A DNA stretch of 64,000 nucleotides from DASUSH01 sp963785155 (lineage in GTDB: Bacteria > Actinomycetota > Thermoleophilia > Solirubrobacterales > 70-9). The notes under the pieces were generated by a model. The model searched no databases and had not been told where the DNA came from. It saw nothing but the letters and a program-made list of their open reading frames with translations. Shown here in pieces: positions 9,401 through 18,413 of this stretch. The position numbers were made by a program, and so were the translations under genes. The first letter of the stretch is position 1. The number at the start of each line of letters is the position of its first letter. The DNA lies in the NCBI GenBank assembly GCA_963785155.1, contig CAWAUB010000010.1, forward strand, positions 1 to 64,000, in the 5' to 3' direction.

Positions 9401-10544
9401 CGAGAGCCGGTCGCCGCGAGGCGGAAGGCGTCGAGCGCCGGCTTCGCCTCCCGGGCGACGGTCACGAGCCCCACGTGGGCGCAGAAGGCGCAGGCGCCGC
9501 GCTCCTCGGTGTCCTGCCACGCGAACCAGGTGACCCCGGCGATGTTCCAGGGACTCCGCTTGCGCTCGAACTTGCGCGTAGGTCTTGCTCAGCAGGTCGG
9601 CCTGCACCTCAGGGGTCTTCGAGAGCTGCGGGTGGGGGCCGCCCGAGGCCCAGCCGATCTCGGTGAGCCAGAGCGGCCGGTCGCCGAAGCCGGCGCGCTT
9701 GAAGACCTTGCGCGCGTTACGGACCTGGGTCAGCGATCGCTTCAGGGTCGGGCCGTAGGGGTGAAGTGCAAGCGAGTCGAAGGAGTCGCTGAGGTCGCGG
9801 CTGCGAAACAGGGCGTTCAGGTAGGGCTTGGCGTCGATTCCCCCGTTCTCCTCGTTCGGCGTGCCGAAGACGCCTGCCAGGATGATCTCGGCCGCGGGAT
9901 CCACAGCGCGGATGCCCGCGGCGCTCAGCTCGACGAGGTCGCCGTACTCGGCCGCATCCGGGCGCGGGTGCCAGAAGGTCCCGTCCGAGGGCTCGTTCCA
10001 GATCTGCCAGCGCCGGATGGGCAGCGGCGCGGCGCCCGGATGCTGCGCCGCGTATTCCTCGCTCCAGAAGGTCCCGTTCGGGCCGTAGCGGCCGACGAGC
10101 GAGCGGAGCCACGAGGTCCAGGCGGCGCGGTCGGCGTCGGAGCGGATCGGCGGCGCGTTCTCGTGCTCGGAGACCCAGGAGGGGACATTCAGCAGGTAGG
10201 GCAGCACCTCGACGCCGGCAGCCGCGGCGCCGCCGATGATCCGGTCGTAGTAGCCCCATTCGCATGAGCCGAGCACCGGGGTGTCGGTCGGCAGGGGCAA
10301 GGTCGGCTCGCAGTTGCCCTCGTTCGGCTGCACCCGCATCCAGGAGACCTGGAGCCGCATGATCCCGACGCCGTTCTCGCCCATCCGCGGCGAAATCGTC
10401 GTCGGTGAGGCCGGACTGGGAAACGACCCCGTAGAACTCGGGCGGCGCACCGGCTCCCTGGGCCGCGGCGGGAGCCGCGAGCGCGAGAGAAACGGCGATC
10501 AGCGGCCAGACCGGCCGCGGAGCCCCCCGGCTACCCCTTCGCAT
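9397..10544 (-). CDS. Secreted clan GH-A glycoside hydrolase (two frameshifts)
   Basis: Exported glycosidase of about 380 residues. The signal peptide is VWPLIAVSLALAAPAAAQG, preceded by MRRGSRGAPR. The barrel contains GIMRLQVSWMRV, the acid/base motif IWNEPSDGTFWHP and the nucleophile region LWLTEIGWASGG. Correcting one base near 10391 joins the signal peptide to the barrel. Correcting one near 9573 restores the C-terminus (RSPWNIAGVTWFAWQD to the stop at 9397). The start overlaps the end of the DEAD-box helicase gene by 14 bases, so the two are likely one transcript. The polysaccharide substrate is unknown. Confidence 0.75.
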
Positions 10545-12009
10545 ACTCCAGCCGTATCTGCTTGCCCTTGAGCTTCGTCCCGTCGAGCATCTCGAGCGCC
10601 TTGTCCGCCTGGTCCGCGTCGAGCTCGATGAACGAGAACCGCTCGAGGACACGGATCGGGCCGATCGAATCCTCGGGAACCACCGCGCCCTCGACCAGGG
10701 CCCAGCGAATGTCCTCCTCGGAGATGCCGCTGCGCTCGCCACGGTTCACGAAAACCTTCGCGACCCCGTTCGTTGCGGCCGCCTCCTCCGTCTCCTCCGT
10801 CTCGGCCGGTTCGGCCTTCTCCGCCTTCTTCGCCTTCTCCGCCTTTTCCTTGGTGTGATCCCGGCGCTTCGGATCGGGCGCGTGCTGCAGGCGCTCCTCG
10901 GGCGGCTCCCACTCGTCGATCCGCGTCTTCGCGTGGTTCTCGATCACGCCGATCTCCTCGCGCTGGGCGGGTGTGACGAACGTGATCGCGCGGCCGGTGC
11001 GGCCGACGCGGCCGGTGCGGCCGATCCGGTGCACGTAGATCTCGGGGTTGTTCGGGAGGTCGTAGTTGATGACGTGGGTGACGTGGTCGATGTCGAGGCC
11101 GCGGGCCGCGACGTCGGTGGCGACGAGGAGCGGGATCCGGCGGCCCTTGAAGGCGAGCATGACGCCGTCGCGCTGGCCCTGGCTCAGGTCGCCGTGCAGC
11201 GCCTTGACCCGCATGCCGCGGTCGCGCAGCGTGCGGTCGAGTCGCGCGGTCCCGATCTTCGTGCGACAGAAGATGATCGCCTGCTCGGGCTCCTCGGCCT
11301 TCAGCACCTCGGCCAGCTTGTCCGTCTTCTCCTTGGCGGGAACCTCGATAAAGGCCTGCGCGATCGCGTCGACCGTGAGGGTCTTCGGCGCGATCCGGAT
11401 CGTGATCGGGTCGTACATGTAGCCCTCGGCGAGCTTCGTGATCGGCGGCGGCATCGTCGCCGAGAAAAGCGCGGTCTGCCGCCCTGACGGAGCCTGGCGC
11501 AGAATCTGCTCGACGTCCTCGATGAAGCCGAGGTCGAGCATCTCATCGGCCTCGTCGAGGACGATGTAGCGCGCCGAGCTGAGCTGGAGGGCCCCACGGC
11601 CCATCAGGTCCATCATCCGGCCGACGGTGGCGACGACGACCTGAGCGCCGGCGCGCAGCTGCGAGGTCTGGGAGGAGATCGGGGCGCCGCCGAAGACGGC
11701 GACGATGTCGACGCCGTCGAGGTGCTCGGCGTAGGCGCGCAGCGCCTGGGTCACCTGGATGCAGAGCTCGCGGGTCGGGGTCAGGACGATCGCCTGCGTG
11801 TCCTTGTCCTCCGGGTCGATGTATTGGAGGAGCGGCAGGCCGAAGGCGGCGGTCTTGCCCGTACCGGTCTGCGCCTGGCCGATCACGTCGTGGCCGGCGA
11901 GCAGCTCGGGGATCGCCTGCTCCTGGATCGGAGTCGGATCCTCGTAGCCGAGCTCGTCGAGCGTCTGCTGGATCTCCTGCTTCAGGCCGAGGTCTTTGAA
12001 GGCGGGCAT
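10531..12009 (-). CDS. DEAD-box ATP-dependent RNA helicase
   Basis: Cytoplasmic RNA helicase of about 490 residues with all core motifs: Q motif PTPIQEQAIP, Walker A AQTGTGKT, Ia PTRELCIQV, II DEAD, III SAT and VI HRIGRTGR. A Lys/Glu-rich linker (KEKAEKAKKAEKAEPAET) follows the two RecA domains. The C-terminal domain resembles the DbpA/CsdA RNA-binding RRM fold (VFVNRGERSGISEEDIRWAL to IRLEYAKG). It likely acts in ribosome assembly or mRNA turnover. The ATG at 12009 (MPAFKDLGL) is the natural start; the open frame to 12126 adds an arginine-rich extension unlike any DEAD protein. A TACCCT hexamer ten bases before the ATG could be a -10 element. Confidence 0.93.
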   Translation of the reverse strand: MPAFKDLGLKQEIQQTLDELGYEDPTPIQEQAIPELLAGHDVIGQAQTGTGKTAAFGLPLLQYIDPEDKDTQAIVLTPTRELCIQVTQALRAYAEHLDGVDIVAVFGGAPISSQTSQLRAGAQVVVATVGRMMDLMGRGALQLSSARYIVLDEADEMLDLGFIEDVEQILRQAPSGRQTALFSATMPPPITKLAEGYMYDPITIRIAPKTLTVDAIAQAFIEVPAKEKTDKLAEVLKAEEPEQAIIFCRTKIGTARLDRTLRDRGMRVKALHGDLSQGQRDGVMLAFKGRRIPLLVATDVAARGLDIDHVTHVINYDLPNNPEIYVHRIGRTGRVGRTGRAITFVTPAQREEIGVIENHAKTRIDEWEPPEERLQHAPDPKRRDHTKEKAEKAKKAEKAEPAETEETEEAAATNGVAKVFVNRGERSGISEEDIRWALVEGAVVPEDSIGPIRVLERFSFIELDADQADKALEMLDGTKLKGKQIRLEYAKG

Positions 12010-12055
12010 GCGGCGTCTCAGGGTAGGGGTACGGCTCGGGGTCCCACGCCGGTGC

Positions 12056-13007
12056 TCAGCGCGAGGGATCGAGCAGCAGCTTGCCCTGGGTCGTCCGCGC
12101 CTGCAGGTCCTCATGTGCGCGGGCAACGTCGGAGAGCGGGTAGGTGCCTCCGATCACGACCTCGAGCTCGCCGTCGGCGAGGGCGGCGAGCAGCTCCCCG
12201 ATCCCCTCGCGAAGCGCATCGGGCCGCGTGAACAGGTGCATCAGCCAGAACCCGACGACGGCGCGGCTCGTCGACATCAGCTTGCGGGTGTTCACCGTGT
12301 TCGAGTCGCCGGAGGCGATGCCGAACGTGACCAGGCGGCCGAACGGCGCCAGCGACGAGAGGCAGGCGTCGAAGATCTCCCCGCCCGCCATCTCGAGCAC
12401 GACGTCGACCCGCTCGCCGCCGTTGGCCTCGATGATCGCGTCCTTCAGGTCGTCGGAGCGGTTGTCGACGGCCGCATCGGCGCCCAGCCGCATGGCCAGC
12501 TCGCGCTTCTCCTCGGATGAGGCCAGCGCGATCACGCGGCCGGCGCCGAATCGCTTCGCCAGCTGGACGGCGAGCGTGCCGGTGCCGCCGCCGGCCGCGC
12601 CGACGACGACCGATTCGCCGGGATCCAGCCGGCCGCTCACCCTCAGCATCGTTCGCGCGGTGAGTCCCTGCAGCAGGATCGCCGCGGCCTGGTCGTCGGT
12701 GACGCTGTCGGGCACCGGGACCAGCGCGGCCTCGGGGACGACCACCTTCTCCGCGTAGCCGCCGCCCGTCAGGAGAGCGGCGACGCGGCGGCCGTCGGCG
12801 GTCGTTGCCGCTGACCTCGCCGCCGGGGATGAACGGCAGCTCGGCCTTCGCGAGGTACTCGTCACGGCGCTGGTGGGTGTCGGCGAAATTGATCCCCGCG
12901 CGGGCGACCTCGACCAGGACCTGGCCGTCGCCGGCCACGGGATCGGGCAGGTCGACCTGCTCGAGCACCTCGGGGCCGCCGAACTCGGATACCTGGATCG
13001 CGCGCAT
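12056..13007 (-). CDS. Zinc-free quinone oxidoreductase, MDR family (one frameshift)
   Basis: NADPH-dependent medium-chain reductase that reduces quinones or enones. MRAIQVSEFGGPEVLEQVDLP is the typical N-terminus and INFADTHQRRDEY the substrate-side motif. VVVGAAGGGTGTLAVQLAKRFGA (from about residue 140) is the Rossmann AxxGxxG coenzyme loop. The frame breaks near 12803, between GGEVSG and TADGRRVAALLTGGGYAEKV. Moving one base gives a protein of about 317 residues, normal for the family. No structural zinc cysteines are seen, as expected for quinone reductases. It lies just upstream of the helicase on the same strand, 47 bases apart. Confidence 0.85.
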
Positions 13008-13032
13008 GCGCGAGGAGTCTTGCGGAACCGCG

Positions 13033-13842
13033 TTAGATGCGCGGCGCGATCAGCAGCGTGCGGTCGGAGAAGGCGGCGATGTCGGGTGGATTGCAGCCGC
13101 AGTACCCGTAGCGGAGCTCGTAGGTGTGCTGGCCGGGCGCGCGCTTCAGGATGAACGAGCCGGCCGAGGTGCCGGAGATGCCGCAGCCGCCGGTGAGAAT
13201 GTCGATGACCGGCGGGGTCGAGAAGTAGGCCTCGGCCCCGGGGGGCACCTGAGAGGAGATGATCTGGTCCTCTAGGTCGGGGTTGTTGATGTTCGAACAG
13301 AACTGGTTCGGGTCGATCGGGACCCGCTGCCCGTCCTCGAAGAGCGCGATCGCGCCCTCGCCGGTCACGAGCGGGTCGGGGTCGTTCTGGTCGCCGAACT
13401 TGGCGGTCGCCCAGACCTCGATGTAGCCCGACTCCGGGACGGTCACCGTCACCGAGGGGCCGCCGGCAAGTGCCACGTAGTCGGTGGAGCTTGCTGTCTG
13501 GACCTCGCCCACGGCGGTCGCGGACTTGATCTGCGTCAGGTCGATGCGCCCGTTGGCGGCGTTCGCCGTGGCGAGCGCCTGGGTTGCGGTCCCCTGCGCC
13601 TGGTCGATCTGGGGCTGCAGGCCGTTCGCGAACTGGCGGGCGCCGCGGGCCATGCCGCGGGCCTTCCTCGCAACGTTGAAGGCCTTCCGGGAGGTGACGA
13701 ACTCATCCTTGGCGGCGGCCTGGTTGACCTCGAGCGCCGCCTCGTCGCCCGCAAGCTGCGGCGCGACGACGACCGCGCCGGCCACTCCTCCGCCGATCGC
13801 AAGTGCTGCTCCCGCAAGCAGTGTTCCAATGCGTCCTTGCAC
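13033..13842 (-). CDS. Exported protein with coiled-coil stalk, unknown function
   Basis: 269 residues. An N-terminal membrane anchor or signal (IGTLLAGAALAIGGGVAGAVVV) is followed by an Ala/Gln-rich helical stretch (about 40-100), probably a short coiled coil. A beta-rich C-terminal domain (VTVTVPESGYIEVWATAKFG) has four or five Cys residues, including CSNIN, GGCGIS and YGYCGCNPP. Secreted domains with this stalk-plus-beta layout are common in Thermoleophilia, as far as I recall. GTG 13842 is preceded by TAATAT eight bases upstream, which would fit a leaderless transcript. No function is assigned. Confidence 0.65.
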   Translation of the reverse strand: MQGRIGTLLAGAALAIGGGVAGAVVVAPQLAGDEAALEVNQAAAKDEFVTSRKAFNVARKARGMARGARQFANGLQPQIDQAQGTATQALATANAANGRIDLTQIKSATAVGEVQTASSTDYVALAGGPSVTVTVPESGYIEVWATAKFGDQNDPDPLVTGEGAIALFEDGQRVPIDPNQFCSNINNPDLEDQIISSQVPPGAEAYFSTPPVIDILTGGCGISGTSAGSFILKRAPGQHTYELRYGYCGCNPPDIAAFSDRTLLIAPRI

Positions 13843-13844
13843 TG

Positions 13845-13862
13845 CGACCGATATTACTAGCC
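13845..13862 (-). promoter_or_regulatory. Candidate leaderless promoter (-10 TAATAT)
   Basis: On the minus strand a TAATAT hexamer (near-consensus -10) ends eight bases before the GTG start at 13842. This places the expected transcription start at or next to the start codon. No clear -35 element or Shine-Dalgarno sequence is seen. Confidence 0.4.
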
Positions 13863-15758
13863 CGGCATCTCGAGGAAGACCTCGTCGTCATCGGAGTCGG
13901 TGTCCTCCTCGCCGGTGCGCAGCTCGCTGAAGACCGCGGTGCGGCTGCGCTCGCCGCGGACGTCGTCGGCGACCACGTGGGCCACGGCGTTGATCAGCGA
14001 CAGGTGGGTGAAGGCCTGCGGGAAGTTGCCGAGGAAGTCGCCGCTCTCCGCCTCGAGCTCCTCCGCGTAGAGGCCGAGGAAGCTCGCGTGCGCGAGCAGG
14101 CGCGCGCACGCGTCCTTCGCCATCCCCCGCTCGCCGATCTCCGAGAGCGCCGAGACGAGCCAGAACGAACAGATCATGAAGGCGCCCTCCTTGCCCGAGA
14201 GCCCGTCGTCGGTCTCCTCGACCTTGTAGCGGAGGACGAAGCCGTTCTCGGTCAGCTCGTCGTTGATCGCCATCACCGTGGCCCGCACGCGCTCGTCGTT
14301 GGGCGGCAGGAAGCGGACCAGCGGGATCAGCAGGGTCGACGCGTCGAGCGCGTCGGTGTCGTAGTGCTGGCGGAAGACGCCGCGCTCGGATACGCCACGG
14401 GCGAGCAGGTCCTCGCGCAGCGCGTCCGCCTCCGCCTTCCAGCGCTCCGCGTCCTCCGTCTCGCCGTGCTCGCGGGCAAGGCGCATACCGCGATCGAGCG
14501 CAACCCAGGACATGAGCTTCGACGAGGTGAAGTGCTTCGGCTCGCCGCGGACCTCCCAGATCCCGCGGTCGGGCTGGCGCCAGCTCTGGACCGCGCCCTC
14601 GACCTGGTCGTGGACCACCTGCCAGAAGCCGTCCGGCAGGCTCACCTGCCGCGCCCGGGTGTGGATGTAGACCGAGTCGAGGAAGGTCCCGTAGACGTCG
14701 TTCTGGCGTTGGTCCCACGCACCGTTGCCCACCCGGACGGGGCGCGCCCCCTTGTAGCCCGACAGCTGCGGCAGGGTCCGCTCGGGGAGCTCGCGCTCGC
14801 CGCCGATGCCGAACATGATCTGCGGGTCCGGACCCGCGTCCTGATAGAGGGTCCCCATGAAGGACATGAAGTTGAACGCCTCCCGGTCGAAGCCGAGGAT
14901 GTGGAGGCCCCAGAGTGCGAACGAGGAGTCGCGGACCCAGCTGTAGCGGTAGTCCCAGTTGCGCTCGCCGTTCGGCGTCTCGGGCAGTGATGTGGTGAGC
15001 GCGGCGATCAGGGCTCCGGTCGGCTCGTAGACGAGACCCTTCAGAGCCAGGGCCGAGCGCTGCAGGTAGATCCGCCAGGGATGGTCGGGGAACTTGCCGC
15101 GTTCGAGCCAGTGGCGCCAGTACTTGACGGTGGCGTCGATCCGCCGCGCCGCCTCGCCCGCGTCCTGCGGCGGCTTGATCCCGTCCCAGGAGAGGGCGCA
15201 AAAGCAGGACTCACCCTCCTTCAGGACCTGCCGCGAGATCGCTGCGCCGTCCTCGATCTCGATCGGGCCCGCGACGCCGAGGTGGAGCGGCTCGTCGACG
15301 CCCGGCACGTCCGTGCGCAGGATGCCGTCGCGGTCCTGAGCCCATCTGGCGGGCTTGGCGCCGTAGTTCAGCATCGGCTCGCAGTTGAGCTCGACCTCGA
15401 CCTCGCCCCAGGTGCAGGTCGCGGTGCGGATCAACATCCCCTCGGGCTCGCCCTCGGCGGCGATCGCCAGCGCGTCGTGGACGACGAGCCAGTCGCCTCC
15501 CTCGGTCATCCAGGTGGTCTCGAGAACGTTGGTTCCGGGGACGTAGCGGGCCGCGGCAGGGACCCGGATTCCCTTCGGCGCGAAGCGGAAGGCGCCGGCG
15601 CTTCGGTCGAGGATCGCGCCGAAAACGCTCGGCGAATCGAAGCGCGGCAGGCACATCCACTCGACCGCACCGTCCGGAGCGACCAGGGCGCCGGTGCGGC
15701 CGTCCGAAAGGAAGCCGTACCGGGCGATCGGGTAGTAGGTCGAAGCCGCAGCGCCCAT
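13857..15758 (-). CDS. Glycoside hydrolase family 15 (trehalase/glucoamylase-like)
   Basis: 633-residue cytoplasmic enzyme with an N-terminal beta-sandwich (YGFLSDGRTGALVAPDGAVEWMCLPRFDSPSVFG) and the (alpha/alpha)6 catalytic barrel. NWDYRYSWVRDSSFALWGL is the GH15 substrate-binding hallmark. GIWEVRGEPKHFTSSKLMSWVALDRG carries the general acid Glu, and the second catalytic Glu is likely in the LYAEELEAESGDFLGNFPQAF region. Actinobacterial members studied hydrolyse trehalose, so trehalose turnover is the best guess. No signal peptide is seen. A frameshifted paralogue lies at 25378-27364. It is divergent from the epimerase gene across a 26-base gap. Confidence 0.92.
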   Translation of the reverse strand: MGAAASTYYPIARYGFLSDGRTGALVAPDGAVEWMCLPRFDSPSVFGAILDRSAGAFRFAPKGIRVPAAARYVPGTNVLETTWMTEGGDWLVVHDALAIAAEGEPEGMLIRTATCTWGEVEVELNCEPMLNYGAKPARWAQDRDGILRTDVPGVDEPLHLGVAGPIEIEDGAAISRQVLKEGESCFCALSWDGIKPPQDAGEAARRIDATVKYWRHWLERGKFPDHPWRIYLQRSALALKGLVYEPTGALIAALTTSLPETPNGERNWDYRYSWVRDSSFALWGLHILGFDREAFNFMSFMGTLYQDAGPDPQIMFGIGGERELPERTLPQLSGYKGARPVRVGNGAWDQRQNDVYGTFLDSVYIHTRARQVSLPDGFWQVVHDQVEGAVQSWRQPDRGIWEVRGEPKHFTSSKLMSWVALDRGMRLAREHGETEDAERWKAEADALREDLLARGVSERGVFRQHYDTDALDASTLLIPLVRFLPPNDERVRATVMAINDELTENGFVLRYKVEETDDGLSGKEGAFMICSFWLVSALSEIGERGMAKDACARLLAHASFLGLYAEELEAESGDFLGNFPQAFTHLSLINAVAHVVADDVRGERSRTAVFSELRTGEEDTDSDDDEVFLEMPG

Positions 15759-15784
15759 CGCGGGGCGGACGCTACCTTCCCGGC

Positions 15785-16861
15785 GTGGCGCGCGCGATCG
15801 TTACCGGCTCGGGCGGCCTGATCGGGTCCGAGACCGTGCGCCGCCTCACCGCGGCGGGATTCGACGTGGTCGGCATCGACAGCGACGCTCGGGCGACCTT
15901 TTTCGGGCCCGAGGCCTCGACGCGCGCGGTCAGCGAGGGCCTAGCCGAAAGCTGCGACGGCTTTCGCTGGATCGACCTCGACGTGCGCGATGCGGAAGGC
16001 GTCAGGCGAGTCGTCGGCGAGGCGGGAGCGGGACTCGAGCTGGTCGTCCACTCGGCGGCCCAGCCCTCGCACGACTGGGCGGCGAGCGATCCGGTCGCCG
16101 ACTTCACGATCAACGCCAACGGCACGCTCAATCTCCTCGAGGCGGTGCGCGAGCACGCCCCTTCGGCCACCTTCGCCCACCTCTCGACGAACAAGGTCTA
16201 CGGCGATACGGCGAACAGGCTGCCCCTGCGCGAGCTCGAGACCCGCTGGGAGCTGCCGGAGGACCATCGCTGGTACGGCGGGATCGACACGTCGATGTCG
16301 ATCGACCGCTCCACCCATTCGCTTTTCGGGGTCTCGAAGACGGCCGCGGACCTGCTCGTCCAGGAGTTCGGGCGCTATTTCGACATCCCGACGGTCTGCC
16401 TGCGGGCGGGCTGCGTCACCGGGCCGGCCCACGCCGGCGCCGAGCTGCACGGCTTCCTCGCCTACCTGATGCGCTGCACCGTCAGCGGCCGGCCCTACAC
16501 CGTGTACGGCCATGGCGGCAAGCAGGTCCGCGACAACCTCCACGCGGCCGACGTCGCCGCGGCGATCGAGGCCTTCCACGCCGCCCCGCGCACGGCCGCG
16601 GTCTACAACATCGGCGGCGGCCGAGGTTCGAGCTGCTCCGTGCTGGAGGCGATCGAAGCGTGCGAGCGGATCAGCGGCCGCAAGCTCGACTGGACGCTCT
16701 CCGACGACGCGCGAATCGGCGACCACATCTGGTGGATCAGCGACCTGGACGAGTTCCGCGCGGACTTCCCCGATTGGTCCCCGACATACGACATCGATGG
16801 AATCCTGCGCGAGATCCACGACCGCAACGCGGAGCGCTGGATGGCCGGAACCGGGGCCTGA
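15785..16861 (+). CDS. NAD-dependent epimerase/dehydratase, CDP-paratose 2-epimerase-like
   Basis: Extended SDR of 358 residues with the cofactor motif TGSGGLIGSETVRRL at the N-terminus. Downstream segments SMSIDRSTHSLFGVSKTAADLLVQEFG, CVTGPAHAGAELHGFLAYLMRC and GGKQVRDNLHAADVA match a subfamily usually named CDP-paratose (tyvelose) 2-epimerase. The catalytic YxxxK is FxxxK here (SLFGVSK). I recall Phe being common in this subfamily, so the chemistry may differ from classical epimerases. It starts at GTG 15785, and TACCTT upstream may be a -10. The following sugar kinase starts 31 bases after its stop, which suggests a nucleotide-sugar or sugar-salvage pair. Confidence 0.8.
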   Translation: MARAIVTGSGGLIGSETVRRLTAAGFDVVGIDSDARATFFGPEASTRAVSEGLAESCDGFRWIDLDVRDAEGVRRVVGEAGAGLELVVHSAAQPSHDWAASDPVADFTINANGTLNLLEAVREHAPSATFAHLSTNKVYGDTANRLPLRELETRWELPEDHRWYGGIDTSMSIDRSTHSLFGVSKTAADLLVQEFGRYFDIPTVCLRAGCVTGPAHAGAELHGFLAYLMRCTVSGRPYTVYGHGGKQVRDNLHAADVAAAIEAFHAAPRTAAVYNIGGGRGSSCSVLEAIEACERISGRKLDWTLSDDARIGDHIWWISDLDEFRADFPDWSPTYDIDGILREIHDRNAERWMAGTGA

Positions 16862-16892
16862 GCCTCGGGTTTCCCGTACTCTGCCCCGCCTC

Positions 16893-17810
16893 GTGTCCCT
16901 GACCGTCGTCGGCTCGATCGCGTTCGATTCGGTGCGCACGCCCTTCGGCGAGCGCGAGCGGATGCTGGGCGGATCGGCCGTCCATTTCGCCCTTGCGGCG
17001 AGCTTCTTCACCGACGTCGGGGTCGTCGGGCCGGTCGGCGACGACTTCGGGGCCGAGCACGTCGAGCTGCTGGAGAGCCGGGGCATCCGCACCGGCGACA
17101 TCGAGCGCGTCGAGGACGGCAAGACCTTCTTCTGGCAGGGCCACTACGACCACGACATGAACGTCGCCCATACGGACGACACCCAGCTCAACGTCTTCGC
17201 CGAGTTCGAGCCGAAGCTCTCCGAGCATTCGCGCGAGGCCGAGCTGCTGTTCCTCGGCAACATCCAGCCGGACCTCCAGCGCGACGTGCGTTCGCAGTCC
17301 TCAGCCGGCTTCGCCGCGCTGGACTCGATGAACCTCTGGATCGAGACGACGAAGGAGTCGCTCGTCGCCGCGATCGGCGAGGTCGACTGCCTGCTGCTGA
17401 ACGACGCCGAGCTGCGGATGCTGACCGAGGAGCCGAACCTGGCGCGGGCCGCGAAGGCGACGATGGAGCTGGGACCCTCGGTCGTCGTCGCGAAGCGCGG
17501 CGAGTACGGCGCCGCCCTTTTCACGGAGGCGGGGCACTTCGCGATCCCCGGCCTCCCCCTCGAGGACGTCCGCGACCCAACCGGCGCCGGCGACAGCTTC
17601 GCCGGCGGTTTCCTCGGCTACCTGGATTCCGCCCGTACCAACGGCACCTACAACGACGCCGCCCTGCGACGAGCGATGGCCTATGGCTCGGTGATGGCCT
17701 CGTTCAACGTCGAGGACTTCGGGACCGAGCGCGTCAGCCGCCTCGACGAGTCGGAGATCGCCGACCGGCTCGGCGACTTCAAGCGCCTCACGCACTTCGA
17801 CGAAGCCTGA
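16893..17810 (+). CDS. PfkB-family carbohydrate kinase
   Basis: Ribokinase-like ATP-dependent sugar or nucleoside kinase, 305 residues. The N-terminal VVGSIAFDSV and GGSAVHFALAASFF glycine motif form the substrate site. DPTGAGDSFAGGFLGYL near the C-terminus is the PfkB signature 2, with the catalytic Asp in GAGD. The GTG at 16893 gives a normal length; the open frame extends upstream inside the epimerase gene and is discarded. TACTCT ten bases upstream is a possible -10 element. The phosphoryl acceptor is unknown; the neighbour suggests a sugar. Confidence 0.88.
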   Translation: MSLTVVGSIAFDSVRTPFGERERMLGGSAVHFALAASFFTDVGVVGPVGDDFGAEHVELLESRGIRTGDIERVEDGKTFFWQGHYDHDMNVAHTDDTQLNVFAEFEPKLSEHSREAELLFLGNIQPDLQRDVRSQSSAGFAALDSMNLWIETTKESLVAAIGEVDCLLLNDAELRMLTEEPNLARAAKATMELGPSVVVAKRGEYGAALFTEAGHFAIPGLPLEDVRDPTGAGDSFAGGFLGYLDSARTNGTYNDAALRRAMAYGSVMASFNVEDFGTERVSRLDESEIADRLGDFKRLTHFDEA

Positions 17811-17821
17811 GCTTCAGGCGG

Positions 17822-18289
17822 TCAGGGCACGGGCTCGCGGCGGAAATCGCGGAGGACCGCCCGCGCGCCGCGGTTGATGAAGAGTCGCGCCATCTCCGTC
17901 GGCGAGAGCCCATACAGGTCGGCGGCCCGACTCAGAGCGTCGTACTGCCAGCCCGTAATGCGGACGTTTACCTGGCAGGTGCGCTGCATCCGCAGCCTCG
18001 AGTCGCGCTCCTCCAACGGCTCCGGCCGCTCCAGGGAAACGTCGCCCGGCAGCCCGCTGAGCAGCTCCGCTGGATACTCGCCTTCGGCCGGCGGGAGCTC
18101 GGCGGGACCTGCCGGCGCTCCGGAGCGGATCGACCCTTCGTTCTCGCGCTGATAGCTGTTGCTATCGCCTTGATAGTTCCCGCTATCGGGCGCAGAGCGG
18201 AGGGCACGTTTCATCCGCCGGCGGTTCGCGTGCTCCGGTGACTCCCAGTCGTCCCGCCCTCCGAGCTCCGATCGTGGCTTGAACGACAT
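17822..18289 (-). CDS. Putative ribbon-helix-helix DNA-binding protein
   Basis: 155 residues. The N-terminal two thirds are charged, Pro/Glu-rich and probably disordered. The C-terminal segment QVNVRITGWQYDALSRAADLYGLSPTEMARLFINRGARAVL has the beta-strand, helix, turn, helix pattern of CopG/MetJ-type repressors, with GLSPTEMARLFI as the second helix region. It could be an autoregulator or a partner of an unseen toxin, but no toxin gene is adjacent. It lies between convergent pfkB and divergent citrate synthase. Family assignment is by pattern only. Confidence 0.55.
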   Translation of the reverse strand: MSFKPRSELGGRDDWESPEHANRRRMKRALRSAPDSGNYQGDSNSYQRENEGSIRSGAPAGPAELPPAEGEYPAELLSGLPGDVSLERPEPLEERDSRLRMQRTCQVNVRITGWQYDALSRAADLYGLSPTEMARLFINRGARAVLRDFRREPVP

Positions 18290-18413
18290 CGGACCAGGAT
18301 CCAGGACCCGGGGTCACCCGTGCCGCGCGGATCGTCACGAGCATGTGCCGGAAGAGTGCCGACTGCGATAATTGGTGCTCACCCGCCGCCCAACCAACCG
18401 CAGGAGGGTCAGT

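Noticed and set aside
13803..14990. A 395-residue plus-strand open frame
   Set aside because: Antisense shadow of the GH15 gene in high-GC DNA; composition is Leu/Arg/Val/Ala/Asp-biased without motifs.
17822..18289. Antitoxin of a toxin-antitoxin pair
   Set aside because: The ribbon-helix-helix pattern fits, but no small toxin gene is adjacent on either side.
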